A DNA stretch of 64,000 nt from Paractinoplanes durhamensis (GTDB lineage Bacteria > Actinomycetota > Actinomycetes > Mycobacteriales > Micromonosporaceae): the NCBI RefSeq assembly GCF_016862175.1, contig NZ_BOML01000037.1, forward strand, positions 1 to 64,000, given 5' to 3'. The notes below the pieces were generated by a model. That model was not told the DNA's origin. It did not search any database and was given only the letters and a program-made list of their open reading frames with translations. The translations under genes were made by a program, and so were the position numbers. Positions 25,180-37,294 of this stretch are shown piece after piece; positions within the stretch are counted from its first letter, which is position 1; every line of letters starts with the position of its first letter.

Positions 25180-26160
25180 TCAGCAGGCCATCATTTCCGG
25201 GGTCACCGCGGCCTCGGTGTCGGGGATGCCCAAGTCCCGGGCCCGCTTGTCGGCCAGGGCCAGCAGGCGGCGGATGCGGCCGGCGATCGCGTCCTTGGTC
25301 AGCGGCGGGTCGGCCAGCGCGCCCAGCTCCTCCAGCGACGCCTGGCGGTGCTCCAGGCGGAGGCGGCCGGCGCTGGTCAGGTGGTTGGGAGCCTCCTCGG
25401 CGAGGATCTCCAGGGCGCGGGTGACCCGCGCGGCCGCCGCCACCGCGGCCCGGGCCGAGCGGCGCAGGTTGGCGTCGTCGAAGTTGGCCAGCCGGTTGGC
25501 GGTCGCCCGGACCTCGCGGCGGACCCGGCGCTCCTCCCAGGCCAGCACGCTGGCGTGGGCGCCGATCCGGGTGAGCAGCGCGGCGATCGCGTCGCCGTCC
25601 TTGATCACGACCCGGTCGACCCCGCGGACCTCGCGTTCCTTGGCGGTGATGCCGATCCGGCGGGCCGCGCCGCGCAGGGCCAGCGCCGCCTCGGGGCCGG
25701 GGCAGGTGATCTCCAGGGCGCTGGAGCGACCGGGCTCGGTGAGCGAGCCGTGCGCCATGAAGGCGCCGCGCCAGGCCGCCACCGCGCAGCAGACGTTGGC
25801 CGAGACCACGTGCGGCGGGAGCCCGCGGACCGGACGGCCGCGCACGTCGAGCAGGCCGGTCTGGCGGGCCAGGGCCTCGCCGTCCTTGACGATCCGGACG
25901 ATGTAGTGGCTGCCCTTGCGCAGGCCGCCGGAGGCCAGCACGTGCACCTCGCTGGGGTAGCCGTAGACGTCGGCGATCTCCCGCCGCAGCCGCCGGGCCA
26001 CCGCGCCGGTGTCCAGCTCCGCCTCGACCACCACCCGGCCGGAGACGATGTGCAGGCCGCCCGCGAACCTCAGCAGGGCCGCCATCTCCGCCCGCCGGCA
26101 GCACGGCTTGGGCACGTCGACCCGGCTCAGCTCATCTTTGACCGCTGCCGTCATCGCCAT
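25180..26160 (-). CDS. whiA: DNA-binding developmental regulator WhiA
   Basis: A 326-residue WhiA protein: an N-terminal LAGLIDADG-homing-endonuclease-like domain without nuclease residues and a C-terminal helix-turn-helix. It controls sporulation septation in Streptomyces and has a broader cell-cycle role in Gram-positives. Family blocks include KDELSRVDVPKPCCRRAEMAALLRF at the start and SLEELGALADPPLTKDAIAGRIRRLL near the end. It follows yvcK by 58 bp in the conserved uvrC-rapZ-yvcK-whiA block. An ATG two codons later is an alternative start. Confidence 0.95.
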   Translation of the reverse strand: MAMTAAVKDELSRVDVPKPCCRRAEMAALLRFAGGLHIVSGRVVVEAELDTGAVARRLRREIADVYGYPSEVHVLASGGLRKGSHYIVRIVKDGEALARQTGLLDVRGRPVRGLPPHVVSANVCCAVAAWRGAFMAHGSLTEPGRSSALEITCPGPEAALALRGAARRIGITAKEREVRGVDRVVIKDGDAIAALLTRIGAHASVLAWEERRVRREVRATANRLANFDDANLRRSARAAVAAAARVTRALEILAEEAPNHLTSAGRLRLEHRQASLEELGALADPPLTKDAIAGRIRRLLALADKRARDLGIPDTEAAVTPEMMAC

Positions 26161-26218
26161 CGTGATGTCACCTCATGCGCCGGATCTTGAACAGGGTGTG
26201 CCGCAATACGCCGTCTGC

Positions 26219-27178
26219 TTAACGAGCGGCGCCCAATACTGGCACCAGTGCAACGCCCAACGACTCAGGATCATGCCTGGGGCTGCCGTCCGCAACGGCC
26301 AACGGTGCCAACACCAGACGAGCGCCCAAGGTTTCGGCCGCCCGGTGCACCGGTTCCGGTTCGCCCACCCATTTCGCGTCGGCCAGCACCGTATCGGCCC
26401 GCAGAGCAGGTAAATACCACCTCAGGGCGGCCAGGTGGTCGGCCACCGAGAGGCCCAGGGTCTCGTTGTCGGCGGCCAGGTTGAGGGTGACCAGCCGGCG
26501 GGCCGGGCTGGTGATGATCGCCTCGGCCAGCCGGGGCACCAGCAGGTGCGGAAGAACACTCGTGTACCAGCTGCCGGGGCCGAAGATCAGCCAGTCGGCG
26601 GCCCGGATCGCCTCGATCGCCTGCTCGCAGACGGGCGGGTCGGCCGGTTCGAGGCGGACCGCCTCGACGTGCCCGAGCGCCACCGCGACCGCGTGCTGCC
26701 CCTGCACGGTGACCACCTCGCCGGGCCGCGCCGGGTCGGCGCCGAGCACGTCGGCCTCGATGCCGACCGCGTGCCGGGCCATCGGCAGCACCCGGCCCCG
26801 CGCACCGACCATGGCGGCGGCGTGGTCGAGGGCGTCGACCGGGTCGCCGAGCATCTCCATCAGGCCGAGCAGCAGAAGGTTGCCGACCGCGTGCCCGGCG
26901 AGCGAGTCGCTGCCGCCGAAGCGATATTGCAACAGCTGGGCGGTGCGCTGCCGGGACGGGTCGTCCGCGGCCAGCGCGGCGAGGGCCTGGCGCAGGTCGC
27001 CCGGGGGCAGCAGGGCGTCCCGTTCGGCGCGCAGCCGGCCGCTGGAGCCGCCGTCGTCGCCGACCGTGACGATCGCGGTGATGTCCAGGTCGATCTGCTT
27101 GGCCGCGTGCCGCAGGGCGCGGAGCGAGGCACCGAGCCCGTGCCCGCCGCCGAACGCGACCACCCGGACGGCCGTCAC
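26219..27178 (-). CDS. yvcK: YvcK/CofD-like protein (gluconeogenesis factor)
   Basis: A 319-residue protein of the YvcK family, UDP-GlcNAc-binding proteins needed for cell-wall balance on gluconeogenic carbon. The start VRVVAFGGGHGLGASLRAL and the TVGDDGGSSGRLR and GHAVGNLLLLGL blocks define the family. A role in linking carbon status to peptidoglycan synthesis is known from Bacillus and mycobacteria. The ATG overlaps the rapZ stop by 4 bp. Confidence 0.93.
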   Translation of the reverse strand: MTAVRVVAFGGGHGLGASLRALRHAAKQIDLDITAIVTVGDDGGSSGRLRAERDALLPPGDLRQALAALAADDPSRQRTAQLLQYRFGGSDSLAGHAVGNLLLLGLMEMLGDPVDALDHAAAMVGARGRVLPMARHAVGIEADVLGADPARPGEVVTVQGQHAVAVALGHVEAVRLEPADPPVCEQAIEAIRAADWLIFGPGSWYTSVLPHLLVPRLAEAIITSPARRLVTLNLAADNETLGLSVADHLAALRWYLPALRADTVLADAKWVGEPEPVHRAAETLGARLVLAPLAVADGSPRHDPESLGVALVPVLGAAR

Positions 27179-28083
27179 TCCCGCCCCAGGTCGCGGTGCG
27201 AGGAGTGGGCCGCGAGCCGCATGTCGCGCAGCTGGGCGGTGAGCTCCTCGGTGATCGCGACGCTGCGGTGCTTGCCGCCGGTGCAGCCGACCGCGACGGT
27301 GAGGTAGCGCTTGCCCTCGCGCTCGAAGCCGGGTGCGGTCGAGGCGATCAGGCCGGCGTAGGTGCTGACGAACGTGCTCGCGCCCTCCTGGTCGAGGACG
27401 TACTTGCTGACCGCGTCCTCCAGGCCGGTGTGGTCGCGCAGGTCGGGCACCCAGAACGGGTTGGGCAGGAAGCGGGCGTCGAGCACGTAGTCGGCGTCCG
27501 GCGGCAGGCCGTACTTGAAGCCGAAGGACAGCACGGTGATCCGCAGCTTGCGCACGTCCTCGCCGCCGAAGAGTTCCTCGACCCGGCGGCGCAGCTGGTT
27601 CACGTTCAGGTGGCTGGTGTCGATGATCACGTCGGACTGCTCGCGGGCCTCGGCGAGCAGCTTGCGCTCGGCCGCGATGCCGTCGGCGAGCCGGCCGTCG
27701 CCCTGCAGCGGGTGCGAGCGGCGCACCGACTCGAAGCGGCGGATCAGCACCTCGTCGTCGGCGTCGACGAAGACCACCCGCGGCGAGAAGCCCCGCTCCT
27801 TGAGCGCGCGGACGGCGCCGGCCAGGTCGGTGGAGAAGGCGCGGCTGCGCACGTCGAGCACCATGGCGGTGCGCCGGGCGGCCCCGCCGGCCTGGAAGGC
27901 GAGCTGGGCCATGTCGAGCATCAGCGCCTGCGGCAGGTTGTCCACCACGTAGAAGCCCACGTTTTCCAGGGCGCGGGCCACCGTGCTGCGCCCGCCGCCG
28001 GACACGCCGGTCACGACCACCAGGTCGGTGGCCACCTCGTCCGGGTCCACCGCGTCAGCGAACTCGGGCAACGACTCGGTCAC
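27175..28083 (-). CDS. rapZ: RNase adapter / nucleotide-binding protein RapZ
   Basis: A 302-residue P-loop protein of the RapZ/YvcJ family. The Walker A motif reads GVSGGGRST, with Arg in place of the usual Lys, a variant often seen in actinobacteria. The C-terminal domain has the VAVGCTGGKHRSVAI block thought to bind small ligands or RNA. In Escherichia coli RapZ guides RNase E on the GlmZ RNA; the actinobacterial role is not established. It lies 80 bp behind uvrC. Confidence 0.93.
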   Translation of the reverse strand: MTESLPEFADAVDPDEVATDLVVVTGVSGGGRSTVARALENVGFYVVDNLPQALMLDMAQLAFQAGGAARRTAMVLDVRSRAFSTDLAGAVRALKERGFSPRVVFVDADDEVLIRRFESVRRSHPLQGDGRLADGIAAERKLLAEAREQSDVIIDTSHLNVNQLRRRVEELFGGEDVRKLRITVLSFGFKYGLPPDADYVLDARFLPNPFWVPDLRDHTGLEDAVSKYVLDQEGASTFVSTYAGLIASTAPGFEREGKRYLTVAVGCTGGKHRSVAITEELTAQLRDMRLAAHSSHRDLGRE

Positions 28084-28162
28084 GCAAGCCTCCGAGGCTC
28101 ATCGAACGGACACCCCATCCACCGCCCCGCCACCACCCTTGACAGGACTGAAGGCAACCATC

Positions 28163-30142
28163 CTAGGCCGACCCGCTCGTCTCGGTCTGCTGGACCACCG
28201 GGTTGAGTGCGGCCAGGACCGACTCGGCGGTGACGCGACCGATGCCGGGCACCTCGGCGATCTCTTCAGGAGTGGCCGCGGCCAGCCTCTTCAGTGAGCC
28301 GAAGTGCCGCAACAGGGCCTTTCGCCTGGTCTCGCCGAGGCCGGGCACGTCGTCCAGCGCGGACGTGGTCATCCGCTTCGAGCGGCGCTGCCGGTGGAAC
28401 GTGATGGCGAACCGGTGCGCCTCGTCGCGGACCCGCTGCAGCAGGTAGAGCGCCTCGGACGTGCGCGGCAGGATGACCGGGAAATCGTCCCCCGGCAGCC
28501 ACACCTCCTCGAGCCGCTTCGCCAGCCCGCACAGCGCCACATCGGTGATGCCCATGTCGGACAGCACCGCCGCGACCGCGTTGACCTGCGGCTGGCCACC
28601 GTCCACCACGACCAGCTGGGGTGGATAGGCGAACCGCCGCGGCTTACCGGTCAGCGGGTCGATGCCGGGCAGGTCGTCGTCGTCGCGCTGCTCGTCCACG
28701 ATGGCCTGTGCCTTGTAGCGGGCGAACCGGCGGCGCATGACCTCGCTCATCGCGGACAGATCGTCCGTGCCGCTGCCGTCGGCGTTGCCGCGGACCGCGA
28801 ACCGCCGATATTCACTCTTGCGGGCCAGGCCGTCCTCGAAGACCACCATGGACGCGACCACGTCGGTGCCCTGGATCTGGGACACGTCGAAGCACTCGAT
28901 GCGCAGCGGCGCCGTCTCCATCCCGAGCGCCTCGGCGATCTCGTCGAGCGCCTTGCTGCGGGTGGTCAGGTCGCCGGCCCGGCGCAGCTTGTGCCGCTGC
29001 AACGACTCCCCCGCGTTGCGCGCCACCGTCTCCATCAGCGACTTCTTGTCGCCGCGCTGCGGCACCCGCAGCTGCACCCGGCTGCCGCGATGGTCGGAGA
29101 GCCAGTCGGCGAGCGCGGCCGCGTCGTCGGGCAGGGCCGGCACCAGCAACTCGCGCGGGACGTCGCCCTCGCCCTGGGTGTCGCCGTACATCTGGGAGCA
29201 GAAGTGGTGCACCAGGTCGCCGGTGCTCAGGTCCTCCACCTTCTCCACCACCCAGCCGCGCTGGCCGCGCACCCGGCCGTCGCGCACGTGGAACACCTGC
29301 ACGGCCGCCTCGAGCGGGTCCTCGGCGAAGGCGACCACGTCGGCGTCGGTGCCGTCGCCGAGCACCACGGTCTGCTTCTCCATGGCGCGGCGCAGGGCGG
29401 CGATGTCGTCGCGGAGCCGGGCCGCGCGCTCGAACTCGAGCTCCTCGGAGGCCTGCATCATGTCGCGCTCGAGCCGCTTGACGAAGGCGTCGGTGCGCCC
29501 GGCCATGAAGTCGCAGAAGTCGTCGACGATCGCCCGGTGCTGCTCGGCGGTGACCTGGCCGGTGCAGGGGGCCGAGCACTTCCCGATGTAACCCAGCAGG
29601 CAGGGGCGGCCGATCTGGCCGGACCGCTTGAAGACGCCGGACGAGCAGGTGCGCGCCGGGAAGACCCGCAGCAGCAGGTCGAGGGTCTCGCGGATGGCCC
29701 AGGCGTGCGAGTAGGGCCCGAAATAGCGCACGCCCTTGCGCTTGGCGCCGCGCATCACCTGCAGGCGGGGGAACTCCTCGTTGAGGGTGACCGCGAGGAA
29801 CGGGTAGGACTTGTCGTCCCGGTATTTCACGTTGAAGCGCGGGTCGAACTCCTTGATCCAGGAGAACTCCAGCTGCAGCGCCTCGACCTCGGTGCCGACC
29901 GTCACCCAGTCGACGCTCGCCGCGGTGGTGACCATCTGCTGCGTGCGGGCGTGCAACGACCAGGTGTCCGCGAAATAGGAATTGAGGCGGTTCCGCAGAT
30001 TTTTCGCCTTGCCGACGTAGATGACGCGGCCGGTCGGATCGCGGAAGCGATAGACACCGGGAGAGTCGGGGATGCTGCCCGGTGCGGGGCGGTACGTGGA
30101 CGGGTCTGGCACGGGCTCAACAGTAATCCGGGCCTCTGACAT
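28163..30142 (-). CDS. uvrC: Excinuclease ABC subunit C
   Basis: A 659-residue nuclease of nucleotide excision repair. It has the N-terminal GIY-YIG domain (GVYRFRDPTGRVIYVGKAKNLRNR), the UVR helical hairpin region near ERAARLRDDIAALRRAM, the RNase H-like nuclease domain (ECFDVSQIQGTDVVASMVVFEDG) and a C-terminal helix-hairpin-helix pair. Unlike uvrA and uvrB in this window it has no TTGTCR-type damage promoter. It starts the uvrC-rapZ-yvcK-whiA block. Confidence 0.96.
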   Translation of the reverse strand: MSEARITVEPVPDPSTYRPAPGSIPDSPGVYRFRDPTGRVIYVGKAKNLRNRLNSYFADTWSLHARTQQMVTTAASVDWVTVGTEVEALQLEFSWIKEFDPRFNVKYRDDKSYPFLAVTLNEEFPRLQVMRGAKRKGVRYFGPYSHAWAIRETLDLLLRVFPARTCSSGVFKRSGQIGRPCLLGYIGKCSAPCTGQVTAEQHRAIVDDFCDFMAGRTDAFVKRLERDMMQASEELEFERAARLRDDIAALRRAMEKQTVVLGDGTDADVVAFAEDPLEAAVQVFHVRDGRVRGQRGWVVEKVEDLSTGDLVHHFCSQMYGDTQGEGDVPRELLVPALPDDAAALADWLSDHRGSRVQLRVPQRGDKKSLMETVARNAGESLQRHKLRRAGDLTTRSKALDEIAEALGMETAPLRIECFDVSQIQGTDVVASMVVFEDGLARKSEYRRFAVRGNADGSGTDDLSAMSEVMRRRFARYKAQAIVDEQRDDDDLPGIDPLTGKPRRFAYPPQLVVVDGGQPQVNAVAAVLSDMGITDVALCGLAKRLEEVWLPGDDFPVILPRTSEALYLLQRVRDEAHRFAITFHRQRRSKRMTTSALDDVPGLGETRRKALLRHFGSLKRLAAATPEEIAEVPGIGRVTAESVLAALNPVVQQTETSGSA

Positions 30143-30152
30143 TATTGTCCGA

Positions 30153-30192
30153 CCGGAGGTCCGTTGCCGCCGCCACGGCGTCGGACCTCCGG
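30153..30192 (-). terminator. Hairpin between the Rieske lipoprotein gene and uvrC
   Basis: CCGGAGGTCCG (30153-30163) pairs perfectly with CGGACCTCCGG (30182-30192), with a second short GC stem possible in the loop. It starts 10 bp after the Rieske gene stop and ends 10 bp before the uvrC start. It has no T tract. It probably limits read-through into uvrC. Confidence 0.6.
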
Positions 30193-30202
30193 CCGTAACG
30201 CA

Positions 30203-30748
30203 TCAGGCCTTGACGATGTTGGCGCCGTCCGCCTTGACCTTGGTCTCGGTCAGCGCCTTCTTCGCCGGTCCGGCGGTCGGCTCACCGGTCTCGATGGAGT
30301 ACTGCGCGCCGTGGCACGGGCAGCTGATCACGCCGCCGTCCACTTTGCTGACATCGCAGCCGGCGTGCGTGCAGACCTTGCTGAACGCCTTGAAGGTGCC
30401 GGCGGTCGGCTGGGTGATCACGAAGTCGGCGGTGATGATGCCGCCGCCCTCGGGCACGTCGGCCGTCGACGCCAGCGCGCTGCCGCCGGTGGTGCCGCCA
30501 CCCGTAGCGGCGCCGGTGCCGGTGCCCGTGCCGGTGCCGGCCGCGGTGCTGCCGGCCGGGCCCGGGTTGTTCGAGAAGTCGGTGCCGTTCGTGTTGGTGG
30601 TGCTGGTACCGCAGGCGGCCAGGACCGCGCCGGCGCCGAGCCCGCCGGCGCCGAGCAGAACACACCGGCGCGTCGAGGCCGCGCCCAGACGGCCCGGCGG
30701 CTCCTCGGTCGGGAGCACAGTGTCGGTCGTCGTCTGCACGTCTGTCAT
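30203..30748 (-). CDS. Exported Rieske [2Fe-2S] lipoprotein
   Basis: A 181-residue protein with a twin-arginine-like signal (STRRCVLLGAGGLGAGAVLAAC) ending in a lipobox, so it is probably Tat-exported folded and lipid-anchored. A Gly/Thr-rich linker (TGTGTGTGAATGGG) follows. The Rieske motifs are CTHAGC and CPCHGAQY, giving both Cys-x-His and Cys-x2-His ligand pairs and the extra disulfide cysteines. It is not the cytochrome bc1 subunit, which is larger and membrane-spanning in actinobacteria. The partner is unknown. Confidence 0.9.
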   Translation of the reverse strand: MTDVQTTTDTVLPTEEPPGRLGAASTRRCVLLGAGGLGAGAVLAACGTSTTNTNGTDFSNNPGPAGSTAAGTGTGTGTGAATGGGTTGGSALASTADVPEGGGIITADFVITQPTAGTFKAFSKVCTHAGCDVSKVDGGVISCPCHGAQYSIETGEPTAGPAKKALTETKVKADGANIVKA

Positions 30749-30924
30749 CGGTAAGCCCTCCAGTGCATGTCCGCGCTAGTGGTCACGCGGCGTCGCAGTT
30801 GTGTACGCGGTCGCAGCCGAGCCGGTTCAAGGGTTCCCGCGAATTGTCCGCCGCGGGTGTGGCTCTTTCCTCGTTTTTAGATGTCTTTGCCCGGCGCCTT
30901 TGCCAAGCCGTAACACCACGAGGC

Positions 30925-30960
30925 GGCGGCGGATCGAACCTATGGGCTCGACCCGCCGCC
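30925..30960 (-). terminator. Hairpin downstream of uvrA
   Basis: GGCGGCGG (30925-30932) pairs with CCGCCGCC (30953-30960), extended inward by TCGA/TCGA after one mismatch. It lies about 70 bp after the uvrA stop on the same strand. No clear U tract follows. The remaining ~280 bp up to the Rieske lipoprotein gene holds no gene and must contain that gene's promoter. Confidence 0.5.
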
Positions 30961-31031
30961 GTTGCTATGAGTCACCTGTGACCTTGCTGAAACTTTACGC
31001 TTCAACCAGCCCGGCTTCAGTCCGGCCGAGG

Positions 31032-33995
<2,964 letters not shown>

Positions 33996-34042
33996 CAGCC
34001 AGCCTCTCCGTACAGGTGTATGAGTCGAGCAAAGCCGCGGCC

Positions 34043-34065
34043 ACTCTAGCCATGGGGTACGACAA
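34043..34065 (-). promoter_or_regulatory. DNA-damage-type promoter of uvrA
   Basis: On the minus strand TTGTCG, 11 bases beginning TACCCC, then TAGAGT, a full match to the RecA-independent damage consensus TTGTCR-N11-TANNNT. The expected transcription start is about 40 bases upstream of the uvrA GTG, so this message has a short leader with a ribosome binding site. Confidence 0.8.
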
Positions 34066-34187
34066 GTTTTCGCCGCAACAGGCTTGCCCAGGTGCAGCGC
34101 CATCCACATGCCGCACATTCCCCGCACGTCAGGCTGTCTTTAGGCCTCTTTTGGGTGGCGGGCGGGGCGGTCGGATGGGGCACTAAC

Positions 34188-35984
34188 TCACCCGATAGAG
34201 GGAACCGGCAGATAGCGTACGTCCCAGATCTGCACTCCGCCCACCAGCTGCGGCTCGCCCAGCGCGGACGTGAGGACCGCCTGGAGCAGGTTGCCGTTGC
34301 GGGTGTTCGGCACCAGCACCACCACCGCGGCCCGCCAGTAGGTCAGGTCCTGCTTGACCCGGATCTTCATGCCCTCGGTCATCACCGGCATCTTGCCGCT
34401 CTCCCGGACCCACCAGAGAAGCTGCGAGGTCCAGCGCGGCGGCGCGCTCCACGAGCCGGTGTCGTCGGCCGGCGGGTTGGCCGGGCCCATGAAGTAGCCG
34501 CGCGGCGACGAGTACGCGAAATTCATCAGGGTCACCCAGCGCTGGCCGGTGCGGCCGGTGGTCACGTCCGGCAGCGGCACGGTGACCAGGCTCCGGTCGT
34601 CCGGCACGTACTGCTTCCAGGTGCCCTCGGTGAGGAACGGCGGCAGCGGATCCCCGCCGACGATCGGCAGCGGCTTCGGGAAGAGCGGCACCAGCGCCAG
34701 CACCAGCCCGGCCAGGAACACCCGGCGGCCGATGACCGGCATGTCACGCATCCGGTCGGCGGCCAGCGCCAGCAGCACCCCGACGATCGTCGAGGTCACC
34801 ATCGCGAACCGGGTCACGCTCACCAGGTCGATCACCGGGATGTGACTGATCAGGCCGAACGGCAGCGCGATCGAGGTGTCGTGGCCGTAGATCCGCAGCC
34901 GCGGGCCGAACGACATGAGCAGCAGCACCAGGGCCGAGATCCCGGCGGCCCGGGCGGCCACCGAGCGGCGCAGCACGATCAGCGAGACCACGATCATGAT
35001 CAGGCCGAACGGGCCGAAGAACGTGTTGTCCTCGGTGGCGCTGACGCTCATGCGCCGGGTCAGCTCGGCGTTGCCGGCCAGCGACTGCCGCGCGAACCCG
35101 GCCACCGAGAACAGGTCGGTCACGTACTTGTCCGGCTCGAACGGCTGCCCGTGGTAGTGGCCGGTGTGGAAGAACTGCCAGTACAGCGGGAAGGCCAGCA
35201 GGACCAGCGAGAGCAGGCCCGCGACGCCGAGGCCGGGCAGCAGGTGCCGCGCGTCGCGCAGGGCGCGGCGCGGTGCCATCGCGGCGTACGCGACGACGAA
35301 GACGCCCAGGGCGAGGGCGGTGAAGAGCAGCGCCTCCTCGTTGATGAACACCTGCACGACGATCAGCGCGGCCAGGATGAGCCCGCCCCGGATCGCCCGG
35401 CCGGGCTCGCGCAGCCGCAGCACCTGCACCACGATGAACGGGATCACGAACTGGTCGACGAAGTTCACGTGCCCGTTCGCGTGCGACACCATCGCCGGGC
35501 AGAACCCGCACCACAGGCCGCCCAGCCAGGCCGCGACCCGGCTGGTCACCAGATGCCGGGAAAGCACCCAGTACCACGCCCAGGCGGTGCCGGCCAGGCC
35601 CAGCGTGATCAGGAACGCGACCGTCACGCCGGCGCCGAAGAAGTGGGTGACCGGCGCCATCGGCAGGCTCAGCGCCAGCAGCGCCGTGTTCGCCATCATG
35701 TTCACGCCGTCCGGCACGTTCAGCCGGTAGGTGTAGAGCGGGTTGTCGCCGTTGAAGACGACCCGCTCACCGTGCGCGATCATGAACAGGAAGATGCCGT
35801 GGTCGTCGTCGTTGCTGGCCAGGATCCGGCCGTTCGGGTCGCGCCAGAGCTGGATCATCACCAGAACCGACAGGACCACGTAATTCAGTGGTGCCAGCAG
35901 ATCGGCACGGCGGCCCGGCGCGGCGGCCGGCTCCGGGGTTTCGGGGACGGCTTTATCCTCGACGACCTCGTCCACCGCGCGCAT
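34188..35984 (-). CDS. Polytopic membrane protein, GT-C glycosyltransferase-like
   Basis: A 598-residue protein with about ten to twelve hydrophobic segments. An acidic NDDDHG motif follows the first membrane segment, the place where GT-C glycosyltransferases keep their catalytic aspartates, and a large extracellular-type C-terminal domain (~400-598) follows the last one. Such enzymes transfer sugars from polyprenyl phosphates to cell-envelope acceptors. The exact family and substrate are not recognised. It ends 24 bp before the rsgA stop side, on the same strand, and may be co-transcribed with rsgA. Confidence 0.7.
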   Translation of the reverse strand: MRAVDEVVEDKAVPETPEPAAAPGRRADLLAPLNYVVLSVLVMIQLWRDPNGRILASNDDDHGIFLFMIAHGERVVFNGDNPLYTYRLNVPDGVNMMANTALLALSLPMAPVTHFFGAGVTVAFLITLGLAGTAWAWYWVLSRHLVTSRVAAWLGGLWCGFCPAMVSHANGHVNFVDQFVIPFIVVQVLRLREPGRAIRGGLILAALIVVQVFINEEALLFTALALGVFVVAYAAMAPRRALRDARHLLPGLGVAGLLSLVLLAFPLYWQFFHTGHYHGQPFEPDKYVTDLFSVAGFARQSLAGNAELTRRMSVSATEDNTFFGPFGLIMIVVSLIVLRRSVAARAAGISALVLLLMSFGPRLRIYGHDTSIALPFGLISHIPVIDLVSVTRFAMVTSTIVGVLLALAADRMRDMPVIGRRVFLAGLVLALVPLFPKPLPIVGGDPLPPFLTEGTWKQYVPDDRSLVTVPLPDVTTGRTGQRWVTLMNFAYSSPRGYFMGPANPPADDTGSWSAPPRWTSQLLWWVRESGKMPVMTEGMKIRVKQDLTYWRAAVVVLVPNTRNGNLLQAVLTSALGEPQLVGGVQIWDVRYLPVPSIG

Positions 35985-36008
35985 CGCAGCATTCTTGCAG
36001 AGCCACGC

Positions 36009-37046
36009 TCAGGTCCGGCGGTGGCGGTGACCGGCGGCACCGGCCACCCGGGCCTGCCGGCGGGCGCTCTCCACCTCCACCTCGTGGTGCAGCTTGCGCC
36101 AGCTGGCCAGCCGGCGCGGGGCCAGCGAGCCGTTGGCGATCGCGGCGACGACCGCGCAGCCGGGCTCGGCGCCGTGCCGGCAGTCCCCGAACCGGCAGTG
36201 CGCGGCCAGCTCGGCGATGTCGGCGAAGGCCCGGTCGAGCCCGCCGGCCGTGTCGAGCAGGCCGACACCCCGGATGCCCGGGGTGTCGAGGACCGCGCCA
36301 CCGCCGGGCAGCGGCACCAGGTTGCGGTAGGCGGTGGTGTGCCGGCCCTTGCCGTCCGCGTCCCGGATCGCCTGCACCGGCATCACGGCGGTGCCGGCCA
36401 GGGCGTTGACCAGGGTCGACTTGCCGGCCCCGGAACGGCCCAGCAACGCGAGGGTGCGGCCGCCGGCCACATAAGTGCGCAAAGTGTCGATGCCTGTCGA
36501 AAGCCGCGTGCTCACCGAGATCACCGGCACGTCCGGCGCGAGCTCGGCGAGCTGCCGGGCCACCGCGGCCGGATCGCGGGAGGTGTCGCTCTTGCTCAGG
36601 ACGAGCAGGGGTTTCGCGCCCGACTCCCAGGCCAGCGCCAGTAGTCGCTCGACCCGGGCGTCGTCCGGCTCGGGGTGGATCGGCTCGACCACGGCGACCG
36701 TGTCCATGTTTGCCGCCAGCAGCTGGCCGGTGGCGTCCTTGTCGGAGGTGCGGCGGATCAGTGCGGTCTTTCGCGGCAGCACCAGCTCGATGGTCACCCG
36801 GCGGTCGGGCCAGCGGCGGGTCACCACCCAGTCGCCGGCGCAGGGCAGATTGACCGGGTCCTGCGCGGCGCCGAGCAGCACGCTGCCGGCCAGCGTGGCC
36901 CGGGTGACGCCGGTCTCGCCCAGCACGGTGCAGACGCCGCGATCGGCACGCAGCACCCGGGCCGGAAAGGCGTCGGGACGGTCGAAAGGACGGTACGAGG
37001 ATGCGAACGTGTCGTCCCACCCGAGGTGGGACAGGTCGTACGACAT
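36009..37046 (-). CDS. rsgA: Ribosome small subunit-dependent GTPase RsgA
   Basis: A 345-residue circularly permuted GTPase that helps late maturation of the 30S subunit. Order of motifs is G4 (VLSKSD), G1 (GRSGAGKST), then G3 (DTPG), the permuted order of the family. The N-terminal OB-fold and C-terminal zinc site (CRFGDCRHGAEPGC) are present. The ATG at 37046 gives SYDLSHLGWDDTF, the usual actinobacterial start. The G4 motif has Ser in place of the usual Asn. Confidence 0.92.
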   Translation of the reverse strand: MSYDLSHLGWDDTFASSYRPFDRPDAFPARVLRADRGVCTVLGETGVTRATLAGSVLLGAAQDPVNLPCAGDWVVTRRWPDRRVTIELVLPRKTALIRRTSDKDATGQLLAANMDTVAVVEPIHPEPDDARVERLLALAWESGAKPLLVLSKSDTSRDPAAVARQLAELAPDVPVISVSTRLSTGIDTLRTYVAGGRTLALLGRSGAGKSTLVNALAGTAVMPVQAIRDADGKGRHTTAYRNLVPLPGGGAVLDTPGIRGVGLLDTAGGLDRAFADIAELAAHCRFGDCRHGAEPGCAVVAAIANGSLAPRRLASWRKLHHEVEVESARRQARVAGAAGHRHRRT

Positions 37047-37086
37047 GAGAACCCTTTGCGGGACGGGAGGGCGCCTGGCCGCGGGG

Positions 37087-37248
37087 TCAGGCGTGGCCCT
37101 CCGGATGAAGGGACACGACAACGTCGGAAAGCACGGTGCCCACCTCCTCCGCGGGTCGGATCGGCGTGTCTGCAACGACGGTACGGCGGCCCGCCACCTC
37201 AGCGAAAGCGAATTCTGTGCCGCTAGGGTGACCAGGTGACAGCGACAT
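37087..37248 (-). CDS. Possible small protein upstream of rsgA (53 aa)
   Basis: An open frame starting MSLSPGHPSGTEFAFAEV and ending VVVSLHPEGHA lies 40 bp before rsgA on the same strand. AGGAAGG is 10 bases upstream of the ATG at 37248; an ATG at 37257 is closer to it. Amino-acid composition is protein-like, but third-position G+C is only about 70%, lower than in neighbours. I do not recognise the sequence. It may be a leader peptide, a small gene, or chance. Confidence 0.3.
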   Translation of the reverse strand: MSLSPGHPSGTEFAFAEVAGRRTVVADTPIRPAEEVGTVLSDVVVSLHPEGHA

Positions 37249-37294
37249 CTTCGCCATGCCTTCCTGGCCCTCGCTTCGCTCGGTGCAGTCAGTC

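Noticed and set aside
30925..30960. Sequence resembling the 3' part of a tRNA gene (GGATCGAACC)
   Set aside because: No T-stem, anticodon arm or acceptor stem can be formed around it; it is better explained as a hairpin after uvrA.
34128..36644. Long plus-strand open frame from 34092
   Set aside because: It is antisense to the membrane protein and rsgA genes, and its His/Asp/Arg/Gln-rich product is typical of a shadow frame.
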